From GN02-872 sp963518665 (lineage in GTDB: Bacteria; Patescibacteriota; Gracilibacteria; BD1-5; UBA6164), in the NCBI GenBank assembly GCA_963518665.1, contig CAUQKR010000036.1:1-7694 (forward strand): a DNA stretch of 7,694 nt. The letters run 5' to 3'. A program made the position numbers and the translations under genes. The notes below the pieces were generated by a model. It searched no databases. It was not told the origin of the DNA and saw nothing but the letters and a program-made list of their open reading frames with translations. Shown in pieces: positions 1 to 4,707 of this stretch (position 1 is the first letter of the stretch; every line of letters begins with the position of its first letter).

Positions 1-801
1 GTTCCAGGTTTTTCTGGTTTCAATGGCTTACCATTTTCATCCACCCAGATTGTATATCTGTTTATATTTCATCCATTATATGAATTATCTGAATTATCTG
101 GATTTTTTGGTTCTGGATTGTATTCTGGACTAATTTTAGGTTTATATTTTATAATTGTACTTCCTTGCTTTGCTATATATTCTATTGCTTCTATCTCTTT
201 TCAAACTATTATACTTATTGATCAATTTCTCTTAGGAATCCATATATGTCCATCATTTGATGTTATATCTCAAGGAGTATATAATACTACTTCTCATATT
301 CTTCTTCCTGTTAGATCTATCTTAAGCTTAGAATAAGGACTTGTAATTCAAACTGTAGGAATTTCTACTTCTCATTTATAAAAAATATCTTTTTTATTAT
401 CTCATAAATCTACAAAAGCATTTCTTCCATATTTTCAAGTCACTATAAAATCTATTTTATAATATTTTTTTGTTATAGGGTCTATTGGTAGTTCTGGAAG
501 ATTAGTTTTTACTTTTCCCCCAAGCTTTTGGTCAAAAAATTTTTTCCCCATTCTCTTCATCAAATTCTGGATATTCTCCATTTTTTAATTTATAAACATC
601 CAAAACTTCTTCTATATTTTTTTTATCAGATGCTCTTTTTGCTAAATTTGCTTCTGAAGAATAATTTCATAATCTCAAAAATGCTATTGTTGCAAGTATA
701 ATTATTATCATTACTACAACTACCATTTCTACTAAAGTAAAAGCAAATTTATTTTTTGAAAAAAAATTTTTATTTTCAACCCTAAAACCACCTTTTTTCA
801 T
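1..801 (-). CDS. Type IV pilin/pseudopilin-like protein, frameshifted and cut by the window edge
   Basis: Probable pseudopilin or major pilin-like surface/secretion protein. From the ATG at 801, residues 1-20 form a basic leader ending KFA. It is followed by FTLVE (21-25) and a hydrophobic helix to about residue 42, the class III signal cleaved by prepilin peptidase before F21, with the Glu at mature position 5. The leader ends in Ala rather than the usual Gly. Residues 43-89 look like the amphipathic pilin helix (QxKN-type, ending NGEYPEF). The original frame then reaches TAA at 502-504, while the +1 frame is open from about 533 to the window edge with pilin-like LPELPIDPITKKYY and then a domain I do not recognise. 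In-frame UGA is Gly in both halves. The start has no Shine-Dalgarno, only an A-rich leader. The gene continues beyond position 1. The pilin call for the N-terminus is secure; the specific role is unknown. Confidence 0.8.
517..549 (-). other. +1 frameshift site in the pilin-like gene
   Basis: The upstream frame has codon low ends at 1 mod 3 (stop TAA 502-504) and the downstream frame at 0 mod 3, so one extra base is present on the coding strand. The overlap zone contains three homopolymers: four G then six A and six T (534-549), and five G (517-521). Deleting one base from the A or T run gives a smooth join, EKFFDQKLGGKVK, typical of pilin sequence. The same zone reads UUU UGA C, the shape of the RF2 (prfB) programmed +1 site. 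A sequencing or assembly indel is the simplest explanation. Confidence 0.75.
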
Positions 802-833
802 ATTTTTTATTATTAAATAATAATTTAATATAC

Positions 834-862
834 ATTTTATAACTTTTTTAATTTTTTGTCAA
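834..862 (-). promoter_or_regulatory. Promoter of the pilin-like gene
   Basis: Minus strand: TTGACA (862-857), 17 bases, then TAAAAT (839-834). This is a consensus -35 with a good -10 at ideal spacing, about 33 bases before the ATG at 801. Confidence 0.65.
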
Positions 863-898
863 AAATTGGATAACAATTTATTTTTATAAAAATAAAAT

Positions 899-925
899 TT
901 GCATTTTTCAAAAAAAGTATATACT
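899..925 (+). promoter_or_regulatory. Probable rnpB promoter
   Basis: TATACT at 920-925 is a good -10 and sits 6 bases before the first P1 base at 932, as expected for an RNA whose transcript begins at the mature end. The -35 is weaker: TTGCAT at 899-904 with only 15 bases of spacing. Confidence 0.5.
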
Positions 926-931
926 TAGTAG

Positions 932-1336
932 GTTCAAGAGAAGGTATCTACTTGTAGAAAACTACAAGAGGAAAGTCTGGACACCATGAGGCAATCATAG
1001 AAGTTAATGGCTTCGGAGCTAAAAATAATACATAAGTTTAGCTTACCACTAGTGCCGCAGAGACTATACTAAGCTTTTAAAGCTAAAAGGTGAAAAGTCA
1101 TCTTATATATTATAAGATTACTACAAAAAAGTTTTTGTGTGATTTTTTGATGTGATAGATGAAAAATTTTTTAAAAAAAATTTTTGGTAAACTGTATGTG
1201 GTGCAATGGGAATGGTATTTTTATTTTTTTATGCCTCTATTGGAAAATAAAAATATACTCAGCTCGAGCTTTTGGGTGACTAAGAGCCTAGATAGATTGA
1301 TACCTAGATACAAAATCCGGCTTATTACTCTTGGAC
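932..1336 (+). ncRNA. rnpB: RNase P RNA (M1 RNA), bacterial type A
   Basis: Catalytic RNA of RNase P, which matures tRNA 5' ends. Conserved regions appear in order: GAGGAAAGTCTGGAC (968-982), AGTGCCGCAGAGAC (1051-1064), GGTGAAAAG (1089-1097), GGTAAACTG (1186-1194), AGATAGATTGATACC (1290-1304) and AAATCCGGCTTAT (1313-1325). Helices can be drawn: P1 932-940 with 1328-1336 (9 bp, one G-U); P4 973-981 with 1316-1323, with the universally conserved bulged U at 976; and a P6 pseudoknot GAGGC 988-992 with GCCTC 1233-1237. The L15 GGU motif that binds the tRNA CCA end is at 1214-1216. P17 is an unusually long helix of 12 A-U pairs (1216-1227 with 1244-1255). The total of about 405 nt is normal. A T-run directly follows P1, and adk begins 31 bases downstream. 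An apparent ORF across this region is only a by-product of the RNA. Confidence 0.97.
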
Positions 1337-1343
1337 TTTTTTT
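1328..1343 (+). terminator. rnpB 3' end with T-run
   Basis: The 3' strand of P1 (1328-1336) is followed immediately by seven T (1337-1343). The 3' strand of the RNase P closing helix probably doubles as the terminator stem. Read-through would carry transcription into adk. Confidence 0.5.
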
Positions 1344-1366
1344 ATTTAATAAAAAATTTAATAAAA

Positions 1367-1984
1367 ATGAAAATAGTTTTTACAGGAATTCAAGGATGTG
1401 GAAAATGAACACAATCAAGAATTTTAGAACAAAGATATGGTTTTAAACTTCTTGAAATGTGAACTGAATTTAGAAATATTGTAAAATCAGGTTCAGAACT
1501 TTGAAATCAAATAAAAGAAATAATTGATAATTGAAGACAAGTTCCAGAAGAATTATGAAAAAAAGTTATGGAAGAAGTTTTAAAAACTCATACAGAAGAA
1601 AATATTATTTACGATGGTTTTTTGAGAAATTCTTGGAATTTAGAAGTTTTCAATAAATTTATTCCAGAATATAAAGTTGTTTTATTTGAACTTGATTTAA
1701 TAAAAGCTAGAGATAGACTTTATAACAGAGTTTATGACCCAGAAACTGGAGAAACTTTTTCATCAGATATAGAAATAAATCCAAAAAATGGAAATAAACT
1801 TATAAAAAGAGAAGATGATAAAGATATAGAATCAATAAAAAGAAGATTTAATGAATTTGTAGAAAAAACTTTACCAATAATCGAGAGACAACAAGAACAA
1901 TGATTAGTTATTGAAGTAAATGCTGATCAAAATATTGAAAAAGTTACAGAAGAACTAGAAAAAAAACTATGATTAAAAAAATAA
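1367..1984 (+). CDS. adk: Adenylate kinase
   Basis: Cytosolic nucleoside monophosphate kinase (ATP + AMP to 2 ADP), 205 aa, normal for the family. The P-loop GIQGCGKGTQ is at 7-16, the YDGFLR segment at 82-87 is the family's DGFPR-type AMP-site motif, and R118 and R121 begin the LID domain. The LID (about 121-152, RVYDPETGETF...KREDD) has no Cys and is therefore the non-zinc type. Seven of 14 glycines are UGA, including G14 of the P-loop, where nothing but Gly is expected. This is strong evidence for code 25 rather than UGA as Trp or stop. Under the standard code only a fragment from the internal ATG at 1568 would be found. The leader AATAAAAATG has no Shine-Dalgarno. The gene lies 31 bases after rnpB and may depend on its promoter, as I see no convincing separate one. 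Confidence 0.95.
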
Positions 1985-2008
1985 TTTTTTAAAAAATAAT
2001 TTTATCAC

Positions 2009-2036
2009 AAAATCAAGAAAATTTTCTTGATTTTTT
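2009..2036 (+). terminator. Hairpin terminator after adk
   Basis: Perfect inverted repeat: AAAATCAAGAAAA (2009-2021) against TTTTCTTGATTTT (2022-2034), with a T-run to 2036. The innermost bases must open to form a loop. The next ATG is only 14 bases later with no clear promoter, so the hairpin may be leaky or act as an intercistronic element. Confidence 0.65.
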
Positions 2037-2050
2037 AAAGCAAATAAAAA

Positions 2051-2734
2051 ATGAGACCAATAAACCAAGATTATATATTAAAAAATATAAAAAATTTAAC
2101 TTCAGATGTTTTTGAACTAGAATTTGAAGGAGATAATGAAATCCTAGCAGAAGCTTGACAATTTATAACATTTTTAATTCCCTGAATTTGAGCTAGAGCT
2201 TACTCTATTTTAGAAAAAAATTGAAAAAATCTAAAATTTATCATAAAAAAAATAGAAATAGAAAATGGTTGAAAATGATGAAGTAAATTTTTATGTGAAC
2301 AAAAAGAAAACACTGTTTTAAAATGAATCTGACCAAGTTGACATTTTATTCTAAAAGAAAATGAAAAAAATAAAGTATTCTTAGGAACTGGGACTGGTTT
2401 TGTTCCTCTTTTTAATCAAATAAAAACAGCTTTAGAAAAAAATAAAAAGGAAAAATTAAAATTTATTTTTTGAGTAAGAACTTCAAAAGATTTATTTTAT
2501 TTAGAAGAACTAAAAAACTTAAAAGAAAAATTTTCAAACTTTGATTTTACGATTTATCTAAGTCGTGAAGAAAATAAAGATTTCAAAAAATGATATATAA
2601 CAGATGAAATAAAATTTTTACAAGATTTTGAGGAAGCTTATATTTGCTGAAGTCCAGCTATGGTCGACTCTGCAAAAGAAATCCTTTTAAAGCAAAATTT
2701 TCTTGAAGAAAACATTTTTGATGAAAAATATTAA
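2051..2734 (+). CDS. Ferredoxin-NADP reductase-family FAD/NAD(P) oxidoreductase
   Basis: Flavoprotein reductase of 227 aa, cytosolic, moving electrons between NAD(P)H and a partner that is not encoded here. The FAD domain shows GQFITF (36-41) and RAYSI (49-53), the RxYS flavin motif, then GGKGGSKFL (73-81) and GPSGHF (94-99). The NAD(P) domain shows GTGTGFVPL (112-120) and the C-terminal CGSPAM (199-204). The only Cys residues are C82 and C199, so there is no 2Fe-2S cluster. That argues against a complete PyrK-type dihydroorotate dehydrogenase subunit or a phenol hydroxylase-type reductase. A stand-alone ferredoxin/flavodoxin-NADP reductase is most likely. Thirteen of 18 glycines are UGA, so the gene is invisible under the standard code. 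No Shine-Dalgarno (AAATAAAAAATG). It follows adk closely and converges on the next gene. Confidence 0.86.
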
Positions 2735-2741
2735 ACAAAAA

Positions 2742-2768
2742 AAAAGAACCTTTTTATAAGGTTCTTTT
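2742..2768. terminator. Bidirectional terminator between convergent genes
   Basis: AAAAGAACCTT (2742-2752), a 5-base loop, then AAGGTTCTTTT (2758-2768). There is a T-run on both strands. It serves the oxidoreductase on plus and the 78-residue Cys-rich gene on minus. Confidence 0.85.
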
Positions 2769-2774
2769 AAAGTT

Positions 2775-3011
2775 CTAGTCTCTAGAACCAAATGGACCAT
2801 CTTCATCCTCATGATCCCAGAATTCTTCTTCTGTTTCATCACCATACATATCAGGTGGACCAGAAAATTCATCTTCTAGAGTATTAAAACAATCTTCACA
2901 AAGATTTTTATTACCATGAAAATTATCTTCTCCAATTCTTTCTTGTAAATCTACAATTTCATCAGAATTAAATTTTTCATGACAATGATCACAAATAATT
3001 TTTTCACACAT
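2775..3011 (-). CDS. CxxC...LCxxC zinc-ribbon-like microprotein with acidic tail (78 aa)
   Basis: Not recognised as a named family. C7-x2-C10 and L37-C38-x2-C41 are separated by 27 residues, a plausible four-Cys zinc site, with one more Cys at position 2. Residues 43-78 are strongly acidic (DEFSGPPDMYGDETEEEF, then DHEDEDG) and probably disordered. No signal peptide or membrane segment. It has the strongest ribosome-binding site in the window, GAGGAG (3025-3020), 8 bases before the ATG. It has its own promoter and a hairpin leader. All six glycines are GGN, none UGA, unlike the adjacent oxidoreductase. It belongs with the four-gene operon at 3195-3859 by motif and promoter. Possible roles are nucleic-acid or protein binding, or metal handling; none can be shown. 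Its reality is supported by the Shine-Dalgarno, promoter, terminator and paralogues. Confidence 0.82.
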   Translation of the reverse strand: MCEKIICDHCHEKFNSDEIVDLQERIGEDNFHGNKNLCEDCFNTLEDEFSGPPDMYGDETEEEFWDHEDEDGPFGSRD

Positions 3012-3051
3012 AATTTTTTCTCCTCTTTTGGTTTGTGTTTTGTGAAAAAAT

Positions 3052-3080
3052 TCTTATAAATTTTTTATAAATTTATAAGA
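3052..3080 (-). promoter_or_regulatory. 12-bp inverted repeat at the transcript 5' end
   Basis: TCTTATAAATTT (3052-3063) and AAATTTATAAGA (3069-3080) form a perfect 12-bp stem with a 5-base loop. On the minus strand it begins about 10 bases after the -10 box, so it would sit at the very 5' end of the mRNA or act as a palindromic operator. There is no T-run suitable for attenuation. Confidence 0.5.
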
Positions 3081-3089
3081 GACTTTTAT

Positions 3090-3117
3090 AGTGTAAATAA
3101 AATAAGCGAAAAGTCAA
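3090..3117 (-). promoter_or_regulatory. Promoter of the 78-aa Cys-rich gene
   Basis: Minus strand: TTGACT (3117-3112), 16 bases, TACACT (3095-3090). The first ten bases, TTGACTTTTC, are identical to those of the four-gene operon promoter at 3893-3920, suggesting shared control. Confidence 0.6.
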
Positions 3118-3130
3118 CATTATTTTAAAT

Positions 3131-3163
3131 AAAAAATAACCTTGAAAATTTCAAGGTTATTTT
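3131..3163. terminator. Terminator of the four-gene Cys-rich operon
   Basis: AAAATAACCTTG (3133-3144) pairs with CAAGGTTATTTT (3152-3163) around a short loop. On the minus strand a run of six T (3136-3131) closes it. It separates the operon from the 78-aa gene downstream. Confidence 0.8.
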
Positions 3164-3164
3164 A

Positions 3165-3216
3165 TTTCATCTACCATTGATAAAAATAAATACTTTATCA
3201 ATGGGTTAAGATGAAA
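3165..3216. repeat. Long imperfect inverted repeat at the end of the last operon gene
   Basis: Outer arms TTTCATCT (3165-3172) and AGATGAAA (3209-3216), inner arms CCATTGATAAA (3174-3184) and TTTATCAATGG (3194-3204), loop 3185-3193. That gives 19 pairs with a 1-versus-4-base internal asymmetry. The right arm contains the last codons and the stop of the gene at 3195-3359. It has no T-run of its own and lies just before the true terminator. It could protect the mRNA 3' end, be a degenerate terminator, or be the remnant of a small mobile repeat. Confidence 0.6.
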
Positions 3217-3359
3217 AATTCAGATCTAAATGAATCAAAACACTTTTGGCACAAAAAATCTTGGCAAAAATAATCTTTCATTTCATTTGAGACTTTTCTT
3301 ATTTCAGATTGAGAGATTTTTTTATGGCAATCCTCGCACTGTAAGAGTTCCTTTTCCAC
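3195..3359 (-). CDS. CxxC...LCxxC microprotein, last gene of the operon (54 aa, GTG start)
   Basis: Too short for normal ORF thresholds. C8-x2-C11-H and L36-C37-x2-C40-F are separated by 25 residues, with an extra C32. The segments QCEDCHKK and LCQKCF closely resemble CDHCHEK and LCEDCF of the 78-aa protein, so the two are likely paralogues. I chose the GTG at 3359 because AAAGGAG lies 6 bases upstream. An in-frame ATG at 3377 would give 60 aa but has no ribosome-binding site. It overlaps the end of the preceding gene by 38 bases in another frame. The gene ends TGA TAA: under code 25 it gains a terminal Gly, and under the standard code it stops one codon earlier with the same product otherwise. 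Function unknown. Confidence 0.68.
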
Positions 3360-3543
3360 AATTGACTCCTTTACCATGTTTTAGTATTTTTCTTTGTTTC
3401 ACAAAATATAATTTTTCTAAACCAAAGAAACAGTCACAACATAAAGTACGATAACCATAATACTCTGTTTGACCTGTTTTTTGTCGAATATTTACAAATT
3501 TTGTTTCTTTACTTGTTGCATCACAACATTCACAAACTTTCAT
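3322..3543 (-). CDS. CxxC...LCxxC microprotein (73 aa)
   Basis: C4-x2-C7 and L34-C35-x2-C38-F are separated by 27 residues, with additional C6 and C36, so each pair reads CxCC or CCxC. After the second pair comes a basic stretch, KLYFVKQRKILKHGKG (about 44-59), which could contact nucleic acid. Shine-Dalgarno AGAAGG (3556-3551) is 7 bases before the ATG. All eight glycines are GGN. Three of four arginines are CGN, where neighbouring genes mostly use AGA. The last 12 codons overlap the start of the next gene. That tail (KGTLTVRGLP) may be poorly constrained, or the two genes may once have been a single two-domain protein. Function unknown; the family resemblance is mainly the Cys and Leu pattern. 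Confidence 0.72.
   Translation of the reverse strand: MKVCECCDATSKETKFVNIRQKTGQTEYYGYRTLCCDCFFGLEKLYFVKQRKILKHGKGVNCGKGTLTVRGLP
3366..3372 (-). promoter_or_regulatory. Shine-Dalgarno AAAGGAG that sets the GTG start at 3359
   Basis: AAAGGAG on the minus strand, 6 bases from GTG at 3359. It lies inside the coding region of the preceding gene, so translation of the two is probably coupled. Confidence 0.6.
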
Positions 3544-3564
3544 TTTATTTCCTTCTAAAAAAAT

Positions 3565-3699
3565 CTATCCATTTAAACGATTAAGACAACGTTCACAAAG
3601 ATATATGTATCCAAAAACTTTTACTTTATAAACATTTTTCGTAACTGAGCTAGAATTGCAACATCCACAAAAAACGATTTCTTTAAAACTATTTTTCAC
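3565..3699 (-). CDS. CxxC...LCxxC microprotein (44 aa, GTG start)
   Basis: The smallest member of the cluster. C11-x2-C14 (with an extra C13) and L34-C35-x2-C38-L are separated by 20 residues, the shortest spacing of the five. It is almost nothing but the four-Cys motif. Start GTG at 3699 has GAGG (3708-3705) 5 bases upstream and overlaps the end of the preceding gene by 11 bases, a typical translational-coupling arrangement. The three glycines are GGN, and both arginines are CGT. It ends in TAG, 21 bases before the next ATG. Function unknown. Support comes from operon position, ribosome-binding site and the conserved Cys/Leu pattern, not from recognised homology. Confidence 0.66.
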   Translation of the reverse strand: MKNSFKEIVFCGCCNSSSVTKNVYKVKVFGYIYLCERCLNRLNG

Positions 3700-3859
3700 A
3701 GATACCTCTTTTATGAATCTCAATACACTCTTCACAAAGATAAAGTTTATCTTTGAAATAACAAGAATTTTCTCTCGTTCTTCTAAGTACTTTTATGTAT
3801 TTATCTTCTCCATAACCACAATCTTGGCAAATTTTTCTAGATTTTACAGAAACTACCAT
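3689..3859 (-). CDS. CxxC...LCxxC microprotein, first gene of the operon (56 aa)
   Basis: C11-x2-C14-G and L41-C42-x2-C45-I are separated by exactly 27 residues, the same as in the 73- and 78-aa proteins, with further Cys at 33 and 54. The N-terminus is basic (MVVSVKSRK) and a basic patch VLRRTRE (24-30) lies between the Cys pairs, compatible with nucleic-acid contact. GGAG (3873-3870) is 10 bases before the ATG. The promoter at 3893-3920 is 34 bases upstream. Its end overlaps the next gene by 11 bases. The three glycines are GGN. No signal peptide. Alternatives are any small treble-clef or zinc-ribbon binding module; I cannot assign a role. Confidence 0.72.
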   Translation of the reverse strand: MVVSVKSRKICQDCGYGEDKYIKVLRRTRENSCYFKDKLYLCEECIEIHKRGICEK

Positions 3860-3892
3860 TTTAGTTTTTCTCCATTTTGAAAAAGGAAGCTA

Positions 3893-3920
3893 AGTATAGT
3901 AGTATTTTTAGAAAAGTCAA
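3893..3920 (-). promoter_or_regulatory. Promoter of the four-gene Cys-rich operon
   Basis: Minus strand: TTGACT (3920-3915), 16 bases, TATACT (3898-3893). It begins 9 bases after the mtnN stop and shares TTGACTTTTC with the promoter of the 78-aa gene. I see no terminator between mtnN and this promoter, so read-through from mtnN is also possible. Confidence 0.68.
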
Positions 3921-3928
3921 ATATTATT

Positions 3929-4624
3929 TTATAAAATAAAATCTAAAATAGAAACACTATTTTCCATTGCAAAGTCTAAGTTAGTCATATGTGCTTCTTT
4001 AGCTTCATTATCAGCACCATCAGAAACAGCTTTTATAACGATACATTTATCAAGCATATCATATTCTCTAGCTACAGATAAAATAGCAAATGCTTCCATT
4101 TCACAAACATCAGCTCAAAAATTTATTCTCAAATCTGAAATTTTTTCTTCATTATCGATAAATTCATCTCAAGTTACACAAACTCAATTTAACATCAATC
4201 AAAATTTTTGTAAATCATAATTTTCTCAAACTGCATATTCTAAAAAAATAGGTTTTTTGGCATAATCTAGATGTTCTCATTCAAAAGGTAAATATATATC
4301 GTGTTGAATAAAAGTATTTGGAAGAACAACATCTCAGATCTTTAAATCAGTTCCAGAAACATTTCCAGCAATTCAAATATTTATAATTTTATCTACAGAA
4401 TAATTTTCTAGTAAATAAGTTGTAGCAATTGAAGCCTGAATTTTTCCTATTCAAGCCAAAACTAAAATTATATTTTCTTCTCATTCATCCCCTACTCTTT
4501 TTCCTTCAAAAATTTTTATGTTTTTTAGTTTATTTGTTTCTTTTAAATCAAATTTTTTTATGATTATTTCTGCTTCTTCTTTCATAGCAGTAATTATAGC
4601 TTTTGTAAGTTTTAAAGTTGTCAT
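3929..4624 (-). CDS. mtnN: 5'-methylthioadenosine/S-adenosylhomocysteine nucleosidase
   Basis: Hydrolyses MTA and SAH, the inhibitory by-products of SAM-using reactions, releasing adenine. 231 aa, the usual length. ITAMKEEAE (11-19) carries the N-terminal acidic catalytic/base-binding region (E17 corresponds to E. coli E12). The IGIAG segment (83-87) is the family glycine motif, CEMEAFAI (174-181) binds the ribose hydroxyls (E177, M176), and SDGAD (201-205) holds the catalytic Asp, D202. Ten of 16 glycines are UGA, including the first Gly of IGIAG. No Shine-Dalgarno (TAAATAAAAATG). It lies downstream of mraY, separated by a terminator-like hairpin. Futalosine hydrolase is a related alternative but is less likely, with no menaquinone genes nearby. 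It fits functionally with the SAM-dependent methyltransferase at 5888. Confidence 0.93.
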
Positions 4625-4652
4625 TTTTATTTAATTAAAAAATATTTTTTTT

Positions 4653-4681
4653 ATTATAATTATTTTTCCAAAAAATAAAAG
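4653..4681 (-). promoter_or_regulatory. Possible mtnN promoter
   Basis: A perfect TATAAT lies on the minus strand at 4658-4653, about 28 bases before the mtnN ATG. The -35 region at 17-base spacing (CTTTTA, 4681-4676) is poor. In DNA this AT-rich a chance -10 is easy to find. Confidence 0.35.
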
Positions 4682-4707
4682 AGAAAGAAAAAAATTTTCT
4701 CTCTCTT
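4677..4707 (-). terminator. mraY terminator
   Basis: AAGAGAAAGAAA (4679-4690) and TTTCTCTCTCTT (4696-4707) form a 12-position stem with one mismatch and a 5-base loop, followed on the minus strand by TTTTATTTTTT. The base of the stem overlaps the mraY stop codon. Confidence 0.7.

Noticed and set aside
118..336. 72-residue hydrophobic plus-strand ORF
   Set aside because: It is antisense to the C-terminal half of the pilin-like gene, whose reading frame is open through the whole region and uses UGA as Gly.
1214..1216. Apparent loss of the L15 GGU motif in RNase P RNA
   Set aside because: At first the long A-U helix seemed to have replaced L15. Aligning to the usual AAGGUAC context puts GGU at 1214-1216, at the base of P17, so the motif is present.
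1159..1446. 95-residue plus-strand ORF after the rnpB start
   Set aside because: It lies across the 3' half of RNase P RNA, whose conserved blocks and helices explain the sequence, and then runs out of frame into adk.
3230..3880. Plus-strand ORFs at 3230-3454 and 3656-3880
   Set aside because: They are antisense shadows of the Cys-rich operon. The minus strand has the promoter, ribosome-binding sites, repeated Cys pattern and terminator.
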